Counted from the first letter of the stretch, positions 8,901 through 15,764 are shown. The stretch is DNA of 23,697 bases from an uncultured Collinsella sp. (GCA_900552145.1 URYW01000020.1:1-23697); one strand, 5' to 3'. The notes: generated from the sequence alone by a model not told the origin. Numbers and translations: made by a program.

Positions 8901-9821
8901 ATCGCGACCAATGACGGTCACATTTGCGGCAACCTGGTCCTTAACGACAGGGGACGCGCTACCAGCCGTATAGGCAAACTCAATCTTCTGCCCTTGGGTG
9001 AGCTTGACGCTGCTCGCGCCAACCGAGGAAGACGCGCCGTCGACGAACAGCTGCCAGTAGGCATAAGTCGCCGGATCGAAGGCAAGCGTACGGCCATCGC
9101 TCGGGGATGTGATGCTTTTGAGGTAGAAGCCGAATGCCGTGTTCGGTTCGTAATCCGCTTTAAAGCCCGTCTTCTGCTGCAGCTTAACGAAGGCATCCGC
9201 AGCCGTCGCGCCCTCGTCGAGCTTGAGCTGCGTAGGTGCCACCCAGGTCTGAGCCTTGCCGTCGGCATCGGTGCCGATAATCGAGAACGAGACCTCGACT
9301 TGCTTCTTGGCGTCATCGCCGGTTTCTGTCGGGTTCTCTGTCTGAACGGCAGCCGCGGCGGCAGATCCTGCTTGGCCAGCGGATGCCGCTGAAGACTGCT
9401 CGCTCGCGACAGGGCTCTCCCCCGTCGCCGAGCCTTCGTCGCCAGTTGCTGCCTTTGTTGCGGCGGCACTAGCTGCAGGCGCGCTCCCAGAATCCGAAAC
9501 TTCGGCGCCGCTCTGCTCAGCGGCACCGCCCGCAAGCGCTGCGTCCTCGCCCGGCGTCGTAGCCTGAGCCACAGCCTCGGCAATGCCCTCGGCGCCCTCG
9601 GCCCACAGCTGAGCCGGCGTGGTGCCAAAGGCCATCGCGAAGGCCAGGAATGCCACCAGGCCGCGCTTGGCTACGCCGCGTGCAATCGCGCCACGGCGAT
9701 GCAGCGAGGCGCGCTCGCGCTCGTCCTCAAACACATCCATTTGTCCCCCATTGTCTGTACTTGGAGCATTGCCCAGCGGCTGCCCCACGTCATCGCGCAT
9801 GTTACGCTCGAGTTCCCCCAT
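5982..9821 (-). CDS. Giant surface protein: four DUF4430 domains, PQQ-like propeller, InlB repeat, C-terminal anchor
   Basis: A 1279-aa exported protein. ATG at 9821 is chosen because AAGGGGG lies 6 nt before it. In order it has a signal peptide (hydrophobic core about 53-70) and an Ala/Ser/Glu-rich spacer to about 172. Four DUF4430 (transcobalamin-C-like) domains follow at about 173-286, 297-399, 411-516 and 527-635. Most open with a DGK-x-Q-TW-like strand, and all carry a YWQLFVDG/YWRFYVNG-type motif. Next are a PQQ/quinoprotein-like beta-propeller at about 665-1058 (repeated 'VYIATENELIKID', 'VYVGTADG', 'LYYINDSGTLFKL' blades) and an InlB-type repeat at about 1061-1128 (GYTFGGWYTDEA, LTLYAKW). 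A Gly/Thr then Lys/Asp/Ser linker ends in a hydrophobic helix with FTKRR. The tail resembles a sortase signal, but the motif before the helix is QETG rather than LPxTG. A cobalamin riboswitch precedes the gene, so I infer extracellular corrinoid capture. The ligand is not proven. Confidence 0.9.
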   Translation of the reverse strand: MGELERNMRDDVGQPLGNAPSTDNGGQMDVFEDERERASLHRRGAIARGVAKRGLVAFLAFAMAFGTTPAQLWAEGAEGIAEAVAQATTPGEDAALAGGAAEQSGAEVSDSGSAPAASAAATKAATGDEGSATGESPVASEQSSAASAGQAGSAAAAAVQTENPTETGDDAKKQVEVSFSIIGTDADGKAQTWVAPTQLKLDEGATAADAFVKLQQKTGFKADYEPNTAFGFYLKSITSPSDGRTLAFDPATYAYWQLFVDGASSSVGASSVKLTQGQKIEFAYTAGSASPVVKDQVAANVTVIGRDAQGKTQTWVDNAQYVVTSGSSALDLTKAALEANDIDAVAAGSFILSLKYNGVELGTPQDYSTYWQLFINGKSSDYTADNVTIHAGDTVTWFYGGWGDQLPSDSVHASVQVLGKDKDGKQQVWASTGQTSLKAGSTAKDLLEQTGLKLDASESSWGWFLNGIYSPFDGKSYGWDAATNSYWRFYVNGKFADVGAGAYELHEGDAVTFMYGADADALPGQVLGSVDVIGPDVNGNNARWGSASNVSLPEGSTAQNLIETVLKAKGVTYNGSQSGEYWFLNSINSPFEDETYGYDGATNKYWHLYINGEPSLLCANQITLQSGDKVTLAYTTDNSPMPDPDKIVVDPGATTADWDAEWAGYGNSGNGSTVTDAKTPAQAAGLKWAFDWKAESGQQYANCSEPVIANGFVYIATENELIKIDSSTGKKVASAPLASKVSYTSRPIYTNGLIIVPLNGGAVQAITADKLICKWLTPGLTDLTQSSCTVVSDGEYVYVGTADGKKYANGSFTRIKITTGEVSWQNIDAAEGYYWTGAALTDKYAIVPTSAGTLKCIDKATGDVVSTMKLGTLANADCVAAPSNGSTFYQMTHDGKLHVISLSAKGVLSEQKTGDLGLTNNMSAPAMSGDNLIVGGQTATGSALVLYNLKTGKTTMVTAADGKELPAGFNGIAATPLVSVQGGKTYVYFTVNSADSKDYVSYSAGGGVYRYTLGDAEATQIYDAAGHYQYCDSPVIADASGNLYYINDSGTLFKLGAVESWTVAFNSNGGSACDTKFVATADGKLVKPADPTRDGYTFGGWYTDEACTQAYDFSTPVTADLTLYAKWTKNAVNPGGNGGAGSNGGGGSGTGTGSGTGTGTDSGSGSKGGAVAPGHKPTTKTTVSTKTETKDNKSDKKDSDKSDKKDEKKSDKKDSKSDKKSDKKSDSKSDTGAASTTTAKKSSSASEQETGTNPLAIVGVAAGVIGLAIVGVFVFTKRR
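6132..6255 (-). repeat. Degenerate tandem repeat encoding a Lys/Asp/Ser linker
   Basis: Repeated units of the form (t)cggacttcttgt, roughly 12-15 bp, encode SDKKDSDKSDKK-type sequence at residues about 1190-1232 of the large surface protein. This is a charged wall-spanning spacer before the anchor helix. Such repeats often vary in number between strains. Confidence 0.75.
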
Positions 9822-9880
9822 CGGGGTCCCCCTTCCCTCCAGAGCCCTATGCACACCGGCGGCATACGCCGCAGCCGCAT

Positions 9881-10050
9881 GCAAGATGGGAGGCGATCCG
9901 ACTTAACCTTAACGACTCGGGCGCGCCGTCCGATCTGCGACGCGAACATCCCGAGCCAAGAGGAATTACGGTTACTGGTACAGCCGGGGACTTGCACCCC
10001 GATTCCCCCAAACGCGCAGGAAAACCGCGCATTCGTGCGTCTCCGCACCA
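9881..10050 (-). ncRNA. Cobalamin (B12) riboswitch
   Basis: The minus-strand leader of the large DUF4430 gene matches the cobalamin riboswitch pattern in order. It has a GGGGGAATC approach and a core hairpin GGGGTGCAAGTCCCC (10000-9986) containing the conserved GGTGCAAGTCC. This is followed by GGCTGTACCAGTAACCGT, a GC-rich variable arm, and a B12-box-like AGTCGGATCGCCTCCC (9903-9888). The ends given are approximate. No U-run hairpin follows, so control is probably at translation. The CCTCC in the B12-box-like element could pair with the GGAGG at 9840-9836 just upstream of the start. Expected behaviour: B12 bound means expression off. Confidence 0.9.
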
Positions 10051-10051
10051 C

Positions 10052-10079
10052 CATCTAGGCCATCGATTAAAATCGTCAA
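10052..10079 (-). promoter_or_regulatory. Promoter of the riboswitch/DUF4430 operon
   Basis: On the minus strand TTGACG (10079-10074, 5/6 match to the -35 consensus) is followed after 16 nt by TAGATG (10057-10052, a weak -10). Transcription would begin near 10045, just before the riboswitch aptamer. Confidence 0.5.
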
Positions 10080-10091
10080 TATGCTATCACG

Positions 10092-10120
10092 CAAAAGGGC
10101 CTCGCACGCAGGCGAAGCCC
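10092..10120 (-). terminator. Terminator of the ABC1 kinase gene
   Basis: On the minus strand GGGCTTCGC pairs with GCGAGGCCC (one G-U type mismatch, 6-nt loop), followed by TTTTGC. It lies about 50 nt past the kinase stop and just before the promoter of the riboswitch operon, separating the two units. Confidence 0.8.
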
Positions 10121-10171
10121 AAGGTAAAAGCTATTGTTTGCGATAGGAGAATGCGGTGACGGTCACAGCCT

Positions 10172-11935
10172 CTAGTGCTTGCCGCCGTGGCTGTTGAGCC
10201 AGATATTGCGACCCAGCATAAGCGCCAGCACCAGCGCGCTCACGTAGCCCATAAAGCCAATGACTGGGATACCAAACACAACCGGCTCGATGCGTGCATA
10301 GTACACCACCGACGAACCGATAAACAGACCGGCGATCACAATCGCCATCGACATGCGGTCGATGATTCCGCCCAGCTGTCGCAGCGCCTTATCGCTGCTC
10401 ATGATCTGCGTGTTCACCTTAAGCTGGCCGCGCGTGAGCATACGCGAAGCCAAGCCCAGATACTCGGCCGCCTCGAGCGAGCCTTTTGCCGCGCGATAGC
10501 TGCTCGCGGCAAAGTCGCGGCTCATCTCGCGCATGCGGGCATAGATGCTCTTCTCGTTTTTGATATGAGCCTGAATGATCTGGATCATGTTGACGTCGGG
10601 CATGTACTCGGTCAGCAGGCCCTCGAGCGTCACCATGCCGCGGGCGAACATCGTCACCACGCTCGGCAGCTCAACGTCATTTTTGCGCGCGAGGTTTAAC
10701 AGCGAGGTCAAAAACTCGCCGATATCTAGGTCCTTAAGGTCAAGGCCCGCAAAGTCAGCCACGATAAAGTCAAGATCGGACAAAAACGCTGAATGATCGA
10801 GCTCGGCCGAATCGCCACGCGTCACGGCAAAGCGCATGAGCGAATCCTTGAGCTTTGGCACGTCGCCCTCGGCCACGGCGAAAATCATGTCCTTTACGAT
10901 ACCGCGATCGTGGCTCGACATGCGTCCGACCATGCCCAAGTCGATAAAGTAAACGATGCCGTCCTTGAGGATGATGTTTCCCGCATGCGGGTCGGCATGG
11001 AAAAAGCCGTCATCGAGCACCTGCGTCGAGTAGTCCTCGACAATCGCGGCACCGATCTTTTCCAAGTCATAGCCCTCGGCCACCAAGCGTTCAGGATCGG
11101 CGATCGAAATGCCGTCGACGTAATCCATAACCACCACGTGCTCGGTGCACAGGTCCAGATAGGATTTAGGGCACGTCACGCCATGAACGTTCTTATGGAA
11201 CTCGTAGAAGTCGTTGAGGTTTTTGGCCTCGGCCAAAAAGTTGGTCTCCTCGCGAAACGAGGTCCACAACTCCTCGACTACGCCGTGCAGGTCAACGAAT
11301 TGATCGGTGTTGACGAACTTGGAAACGATACGCACCACCGAGCGGATGATATCGATGTCCTGTGCCATAACCTGCTGCGCACCGGGGCGCTGCACCTTGA
11401 CGGCCACGTCCTCGCCCGTCACCAGACGAGCGCGGTGCACCTGCGCGAGCGATGCGCTACCAAGCGGATTGGGGTCGATCGCATCGAACATCTCCCCCAG
11501 GCGCAGGCCGTATTCTTCTTCCAGACAGCTGAGTACGACCTCGTACGGCACCGGCTCCACGTCGGAGCGCAGACGACGCAGCTCGTCGCAAAAGCGCTGC
11601 GGCAGAATCTCGGACCGGTTGGCCAGAATCTGCCCCATCTTGACGAACATGGGGCCGAGTTCCTCGAGCAGGCGGCGCAAACGAACCGGCGTGAGGTTAT
11701 CCCACACGCGGTACTTTTTGACCAGGCGAACAATCTGTCCAATGCGTTCGCGACGACCCGCCGGCGTGAGCTGGTATTCCTCGTCCGGCGCCATCGCGTC
11801 GGGCTCCTCGGGGACCATATCGACAGCGCGCGGCTTCTTGCGAGCGCCCGAGACGACGGCATCGACCTCATCGACAACCGCCGCCTCGTCACCCAAGGGA
11901 TCTAGATTGTTGTAATCGGTGGTGGAATCTGCCAT
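10172..11935 (-). CDS. ABC1/UbiB (AarF) family atypical kinase
   Basis: A 587-aa member of the ABC1/UbiB/AarF family: atypical kinase-like ATPases that support quinone or other isoprenoid lipid metabolism at the membrane. Visible family marks are the KxGQ motif (FVKMGQILANR, about 97-107), the Ala-rich loop ASLAQV (161-166), a VAVKVQRPG lysine (K180), HADPHAGNI in the catalytic loop and IDLGMVGR in place of DFG. Two membrane helices lie at the C-terminus (MAIVIAGLFIGSSVVYY and GFMGYVSALVLALMLG). A charged, probably disordered N-terminus of about 60 residues precedes the conserved part. The ATG follows the stop of the phasin-like gene after 8 nt with only a weak ribosome binding site, so translation is probably coupled. 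In a Gram-positive anaerobe the lipid served could be menaquinone; that is inference. Confidence 0.93.
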   Translation of the reverse strand: MADSTTDYNNLDPLGDEAAVVDEVDAVVSGARKKPRAVDMVPEEPDAMAPDEEYQLTPAGRRERIGQIVRLVKKYRVWDNLTPVRLRRLLEELGPMFVKMGQILANRSEILPQRFCDELRRLRSDVEPVPYEVVLSCLEEEYGLRLGEMFDAIDPNPLGSASLAQVHRARLVTGEDVAVKVQRPGAQQVMAQDIDIIRSVVRIVSKFVNTDQFVDLHGVVEELWTSFREETNFLAEAKNLNDFYEFHKNVHGVTCPKSYLDLCTEHVVVMDYVDGISIADPERLVAEGYDLEKIGAAIVEDYSTQVLDDGFFHADPHAGNIILKDGIVYFIDLGMVGRMSSHDRGIVKDMIFAVAEGDVPKLKDSLMRFAVTRGDSAELDHSAFLSDLDFIVADFAGLDLKDLDIGEFLTSLLNLARKNDVELPSVVTMFARGMVTLEGLLTEYMPDVNMIQIIQAHIKNEKSIYARMREMSRDFAASSYRAAKGSLEAAEYLGLASRMLTRGQLKVNTQIMSSDKALRQLGGIIDRMSMAIVIAGLFIGSSVVYYARIEPVVFGIPVIGFMGYVSALVLALMLGRNIWLNSHGGKH

Positions 11936-11943
11936 CTGCGCTG

Positions 11944-12360
11944 CTACTCGGCCTCTACGGTATCCTTCGCATCGTCGGGCTCAACGGACTCGACGGGCAC
12001 CGAGGTCACATTGTCCTCGACTGAATCGACAATGTCGCGCACATGGGCCAGGAAGGCCGTGCGCTCGGGGGCGGTCATAACGCGGACGCGAGCAAGGATG
12101 AGCTCGTCAAGCACGCGCTGGGCCGCGGTCTCGCCCTGCATGCCCAAGCGCTCGGTCAGGTCGGAGATGGTGCCGCCGGCCTGCTCGAACATGTCGGACA
12201 CGCTGCGGGCGATATCGGGGGTGGCGGTGTCCTTGCGGACCTGCTCGCCCTTGGTGTTAAGGTCGTCGAGGACCTTCTTGCCGCCTTCGACAGCAACGGC
12301 GGCAGCGCCAAAGCCCACGTTAATGGCGCCGTTAACAAGCTGATCGAGTTTCATAACCAT
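11944..12360 (-). CDS. Phasin-like small helical protein
   Basis: A 138-aa, mainly helical protein. An N-terminal amphipathic segment (VNGAINVGFGAAAVAVEGGKKVLDDL, split over residues about 9-34) is followed by heptad-like helices and an acidic tail ending in DTVEAE. The pattern resembles phasin/PhaF-type proteins, which coat hydrophobic surfaces. I recall similar short proteins next to ABC1 kinase genes in other Gram-positives. ATG at 12360 has GGAG 6 nt upstream; a TTG at 12372 overlaps that site and is less likely. The spacing to the kinase gene (8 nt) indicates one operon, so it may be an accessory or membrane-targeting partner of the kinase. No PHA synthase is nearby, so a storage-granule role is not supported. 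Confidence 0.7.
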   Translation of the reverse strand: MVMKLDQLVNGAINVGFGAAAVAVEGGKKVLDDLNTKGEQVRKDTATPDIARSVSDMFEQAGGTISDLTERLGMQGETAAQRVLDELILARVRVMTAPERTAFLAHVRDIVDSVEDNVTSVPVESVEPDDAKDTVEAE

Positions 12361-12395
12361 GGTTGTCTCCAATCACAAACAACTGCATTGGCGTT

Positions 12396-12425
12396 CTTGT
12401 ACCCAAGATTGAGCGAAAGCGACAA
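12396..12425 (-). promoter_or_regulatory. Candidate promoter of the phasin-ABC1 operon
   Basis: On the minus strand TTGTCG (12425-12420, 4/6) and TACAAG (12401-12396, 4/6) are 18 nt apart and would give a leader of about 30 nt. No terminator is visible between the upstream dipeptidase gene and this site, so read-through is also possible. Confidence 0.35.
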
Positions 12426-12459
12426 AGCGTTTTAGCGCTATTCGATCGACGGGAAACCC

Positions 12460-13983
12460 TTACCTCACGTTGTCGTTCATCGCAAAAGAGTTCTTCATGG
12501 CGCAGCTCGTGGTGTAGAGCACCTTGCCCAGTAGAGCATCGGTCTCTACGCGAACACGCTCGGCAAACTCCTCGTTGGCGCGTGCAAGCTCGGCAGACAC
12601 CTCGGCCTCGGGCAGAGCGGCTACGGCAGCATCGACGTCATGGATCTGCTTGTGACCCATGCCACCGACCTTCTCCTGATAGTCCTCCACAGCGCGGCCG
12701 CACTCATGGAAACGGACGTCGGCCAGGGCGCCGATCAGGCGGTTGGCCCAGTAGAAGTTTTCGGACGTCACGCGAGCCTGCGTGTCGGCATAGTACTCGG
12801 GCATGGTCTCGACGTTGGCGTACAGCGGAACCAGCGCGTTAAACGAGTTGGAACCAAAGGCCATCCACTGCACGGCGCGGTAGGCCGGCTGCGCATAGGG
12901 GCGCAGCTGCAACACGGCAAGCTGGCTGTTGCGGTTGATGCCGATGGGACGATAAGCGCCGCGCGTAGCGGGCGTGCCCTTGCTGCCGTAGCAGTCGTAC
13001 TCCGTGCCCTGGTAGTGGCTCGAGAGTACGTACTTAATGTCCTCGATGGTCACCTTGCGCTCGGGCACGCGGCTCCAGGGGATATCGTCGCTCTCGGGCG
13101 TGTAGTCGGCGTCGGGGCCATCCCACACGTCGCTGGGGTTGAGGCAGCGCTGCATGTACCAGGCGCGCGGCGTGTTGTAGACATGGTCGCAGTCGCTGTG
13201 CGAGCCAAAGGCCTCGCGCGGGTTAAAGACGGCAGCCGGGCCGTCGCTCTCGACGCCCAGCGTCAGGTCCAGATGCCACTCGGCCATCCAGGCGCGCAGG
13301 TCGGCGGAGCACATGTGGTCGGCCTGGGCGCCCTCGGCGTCATCCAGGTCAAAGCTGTCGATACCCAATTGGTTGGGCATGGTCACATAGGCGTCATCGG
13401 GCACACGCTTGGCAATCCAATGATGGCCGCCGATGGTCTCAAGCCACCAGATCTCGTCCACGTCGCTAAAGGCGATGCCGTTGTTCTCGTAGGTGCCGTA
13501 GCGCTCGAGCAGGTCGCCCAGGATACGAACGCCGTCGCGGGCGGACTTGGCGTACGGCAGGACCAGGGTCACCATGTCCTCCTCGCCCAGGCCACCGGGC
13601 TGTGCCGGAACGTATCCATCCTCGCCTTCGTTGCCCCTAGCGGGCACGTAGTCCACAAGCGGGTCGGCGCCGCGGACGCGCTCGTTGGTGGTGAGCGTCT
13701 CGGTTGCGGACATGCCAACATTGAGCTCGTTGAATCCGGCCTCGGCCCAAATACCGTGACCGGGAACGACGTCGGGGACGCTCGTGTAGCGCATGGGATT
13801 GTCGGGCAACTCAACGGTCAGGTGGCTCAGGACGCTCGTGTAGACACGCGGCTGCTCGTCGGGATGCACCACGCGCATGCGCTTGGGCTCAACCCCCCCG
13901 TTGGACGAGTCCTCGTAGCGGGCGACCAGCGTCGACCCGTCGTAGCTCGCGTTCTTACCGACCAAAATCGTTGTGCACGGCAT
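12460..13983 (-). CDS. Peptidase family C69 (dipeptidase PepD-like)
   Basis: A 507-aa protein of the C69 dipeptidase family, which cleaves dipeptides and related bonds using an N-terminal cysteine nucleophile. The start reads MPCTTILVGKNASYDGSTLVARYED: Cys3 would become the catalytic first residue after processing, and the following 'ASxDGSTLxARxED' is the family signature. Further marks are WWLETIGGHHWIAKRVPD and PNQLGIDSFD. I chose ATG at 13983 because AAGGAGG lies 6 nt before it; the ATG at 13989 is directly against that site. No signal peptide is present, so it is probably cytoplasmic and recycles peptides as amino-acid sources. It is a single gene between folD and the phasin-like gene. 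Confidence 0.94.
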   Translation of the reverse strand: MPCTTILVGKNASYDGSTLVARYEDSSNGGVEPKRMRVVHPDEQPRVYTSVLSHLTVELPDNPMRYTSVPDVVPGHGIWAEAGFNELNVGMSATETLTTNERVRGADPLVDYVPARGNEGEDGYVPAQPGGLGEEDMVTLVLPYAKSARDGVRILGDLLERYGTYENNGIAFSDVDEIWWLETIGGHHWIAKRVPDDAYVTMPNQLGIDSFDLDDAEGAQADHMCSADLRAWMAEWHLDLTLGVESDGPAAVFNPREAFGSHSDCDHVYNTPRAWYMQRCLNPSDVWDGPDADYTPESDDIPWSRVPERKVTIEDIKYVLSSHYQGTEYDCYGSKGTPATRGAYRPIGINRNSQLAVLQLRPYAQPAYRAVQWMAFGSNSFNALVPLYANVETMPEYYADTQARVTSENFYWANRLIGALADVRFHECGRAVEDYQEKVGGMGHKQIHDVDAAVAALPEAEVSAELARANEEFAERVRVETDALLGKVLYTTSCAMKNSFAMNDNVR

Positions 13984-14035
13984 GCGCATCCTCCTTGAGC
14001 GAAGAAATCAAACGGCAACAGTGTATCGCTTCGGC

Positions 14036-14061
14036 GCAAAAAGGGCGAAACCGCAACCCTT
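14036..14061 (-). terminator. Probable terminator of the fchA-folD operon
   Basis: On the minus strand AAGGGTTGCG and CGCCCTT form a bulged stem with a short loop, followed by TTTTTGCG. It lies about 35 nt after the folD stop and before the dipeptidase start. Confidence 0.5.
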
Positions 14062-14095
14062 CAGGACCCCTCGGGACCCCTGTGTGCGAAAATGC

Positions 14096-14950
14096 CTATT
14101 TCGATGCGCGCTCGGCCGCTTCGATCACGTGTTTGGCGAGGATCGCCGTCGTCACAGCCCCCACGCCGCCCGGCACGGGGGTGATGGCACCAACAACCGG
14201 CTCCGCGGCAATAAAATCGACGTCACCCACCAGCTTGCCAGCGTCCTCATCCCAGTTAATGCCCACATCAATGATCGTCTGGTCCTCGCGGACCGCATCC
14301 GCGCCAATCGTGCGTGCGCGTCCAACGGCGGCAACCACAATGTCGGCAGCACGGCACTCGGCAGCAAGGTCGCGCGTATGCGTATGGCACGTCGTCACGG
14401 TCGCATTGCGCGCCGTAAGCATGGCGGCAACGGGACGACCAATCACCAGAGACCGACCGACGACCGCAACCTTGGCCCCATCCAGCTCAACACTGTAATG
14501 GTCCAGCAACGCCAACACGGCCTCGGCCGTGCAGGGAGCAAAGCCCTCGCCACGACCCGAAAGCGTGGTAAGCAGCGAGGCCGGCGTCATGGAGTCAACA
14601 TCCTTGGCGGGATCGAGCGCTGCGGCGACGGCGTTCTCGTCAAGGCCGGCGGGCAGCGGGCGGAACATCAGACAGCCATGAACAGCCGAATCGGTATTGA
14701 TGTCCTCGATGGCCGCCAACAGCTCGTCCTGCGAAACATCGGCAGAAAGCAAAACGCGACGAGCCTCAATGCCAACCTTCTCGCAGCGCTTGAGAGCGCC
14801 GCGCTCGTAGGACAGGTCGTCGTCGCGCTCGCCCACACGCACGATGGCCAGCGTCGGCACAACGCCGCGCTCGCGCAGGGCGGCACAACGAGCGGCAAGC
14901 TCCTCAGTCAAAGCACGGGCAACGGGAGCACCCTTCAGCAGTTCAGCCAT
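14096..14950 (-). CDS. folD: FolD-family methylene-THF dehydrogenase (cyclohydrolase residues missing)
   Basis: A 284-aa protein, the usual FolD length. FolD oxidises 5,10-methylene-THF with NAD(P)+ and normally also hydrolyses methenyl-THF. The nucleotide-binding part is intact: GRSLVIGRPVAAML (165-178) and PVPGGVGAVT (258-267). In the folate site, ungapped alignment to E. coli FolD (VGxxPAS-x-x-Y-V-x-x-K) keeps Tyr48 but places Ala52 where the catalytic Lys belongs. It places Phe96 where the Gln of the VQLPLP motif belongs (here MFRPLP). The Asp of the DVD motif (119) is kept. ATG at 14950 follows AGAGGA, which lies within the last codons of fchA, so translation is coupled. The protein probably acts mainly as a dehydrogenase with FchA supplying the cyclohydrolase step (inference). 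Confidence 0.93.
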   Translation of the reverse strand: MAELLKGAPVARALTEELAARCAALRERGVVPTLAIVRVGERDDDLSYERGALKRCEKVGIEARRVLLSADVSQDELLAAIEDINTDSAVHGCLMFRPLPAGLDENAVAAALDPAKDVDSMTPASLLTTLSGRGEGFAPCTAEAVLALLDHYSVELDGAKVAVVGRSLVIGRPVAAMLTARNATVTTCHTHTRDLAAECRAADIVVAAVGRARTIGADAVREDQTIIDVGINWDEDAGKLVGDVDFIAAEPVVGAITPVPGGVGAVTTAILAKHVIEAAERASK

Positions 14951-14952
14951 GG

Positions 14953-15585
14953 CTATCCTCTCTTCCTTGCAGCGTCGGAGGCGCGGCGCGCCAGCGCATC
15001 GGCGCGCGGCAACCATGTGTCGAGCAACTCATCACACGCCGTCTCGAGCTCCTCGGCACGAGCGCGATCCTTCATAGACGTGGTGTTCGCAAAGAGCGTC
15101 AAGCTCGCACCCTGCATGGCGGCACGGCAGAACACGGCGCCGCACGCCACATCGGACAGCAGCTGACGCGAACCCTTGTCGGCCATGTCCTCGAGCAGCG
15201 CCAGCGCACGCCCGCAGGCATCAATAATGCGATACGGCGGCATAGCGGCCACATGCAGCGCATCCTGAATCGCGGTCGCTCGAGCCGGATCATCACGCGG
15301 AATACCGTACGCCGCGGACACCTGCCCGTAGGCACGAACGTCCTCGGCAACCAGACCCACAAGCTCCTGCGCCAACTCGTCTGCCTGGGCAAATGCGCGC
15401 GTCAGATCGTCTGCGCGATCGGCAAGCGCGGGATTAGTTGCCCCATAACGAGCGACCATCCCGCAAAGCGAGGCGCCCAGCGCGCCCACAAAGGCGCTCG
15501 CGCTGCCACCGCCGGGAACCGGCTCGCGCGCGGCAAGCGCCTCGGCAAACCCGCGGCAGGTTTTATCCATCATCTCTTGGCTCAT
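14953..15585 (-). CDS. fchA: FchA-like methenyl-THF cyclohydrolase / cyclodeaminase family protein
   Basis: A 210-aa protein of the formiminotransferase-cyclodeaminase C-domain family (stand-alone form, usually 200-215 aa). The diagnostic N-terminal PVPGGGSASAFVGALGASL (about 23-41) is present, and the rest is all helical as expected. Members either release ammonia from formimino-THF or hydrolyse methenyl-THF to 10-formyl-THF. Histidine-pathway neighbours (hutI, ftcD) are absent here and folD is directly downstream, 2 nt away, which favours the cyclohydrolase role. ATG at 15585 has AAGGTG 7 nt upstream; the GTG two codons earlier is less well placed. It is the first gene of a two-gene operon. 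Confidence 0.88.
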   Translation of the reverse strand: MSQEMMDKTCRGFAEALAAREPVPGGGSASAFVGALGASLCGMVARYGATNPALADRADDLTRAFAQADELAQELVGLVAEDVRAYGQVSAAYGIPRDDPARATAIQDALHVAAMPPYRIIDACGRALALLEDMADKGSRQLLSDVACGAVFCRAAMQGASLTLFANTTSMKDRARAEELETACDELLDTWLPRADALARRASDAARKRG

Positions 15586-15662
15586 ACGCACGCACCTTCA
15601 AGTCATATAGATCGGTCGGGTGGCAACCGCCGGCCAACCGCGTCAAACACGTAATGGTGCTA

Positions 15663-15691
15663 AGTCTAGCCCATAAGTACTCGAGCGTCAG
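15663..15691 (-). promoter_or_regulatory. Candidate promoter of the fchA-folD operon
   Basis: On the minus strand CTGACG (15691-15686, 4/6) and TAGACT (15668-15663, 4/6) are separated by exactly 17 nt. The leader would be about 70 nt. I see no clear THF or ZTP riboswitch in it. Confidence 0.4.
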
Positions 15692-15746
15692 CGCACCTGG
15701 CCATCGCGGATTTCTATGACGAACGATAGGCGTCGGCACCGCAAAC

Positions 15747-15764
15747 ATGGGAAACATGGCCCAC
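15747..15764. repeat. 18-bp repeat, copy 1
   Basis: ATGGGAAACATGGCCCAC differs at one base from the copy at 15955-15972. The outer TGGG/CCCA bases are complementary, giving an imperfect dyad that could be a protein-binding site. Confidence 0.6.

Noticed and set aside
5793..9392. Long open frames on the plus strand opposite the large DUF4430 gene (378, 282 and 463 codons)
   Set aside because: They lie fully opposite a clear domain-bearing gene, have Arg/Ala/Leu-rich composition typical of reversed high-GC coding DNA and lack ribosome binding sites.
10793..11905. 370-codon plus-strand frame opposite the ABC1 kinase
   Set aside because: The kinase motifs on the minus strand are unmistakable and the plus-strand product is low-complexity His/Arg/Leu sequence with no family features.
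12640..15166. 452- and 397-codon plus-strand frames opposite the C69 dipeptidase and folD
   Set aside because: They are shadows of well-supported minus-strand genes and cross the boundary between two of them.
15614..15640. T-box-like GGGTGGCAACCGC on the plus strand
   Set aside because: A T-box needs about 150-200 nt of specifier structure upstream, but that DNA is fchA coding sequence on the other strand, and no aminoacyl-tRNA-related gene follows.
15586..15700. THF or ZTP riboswitch before fchA-folD
   Set aside because: The leader is short, about 70 nt, and lacks the conserved paired elements of either class by eye; only a covariance search could overturn this.
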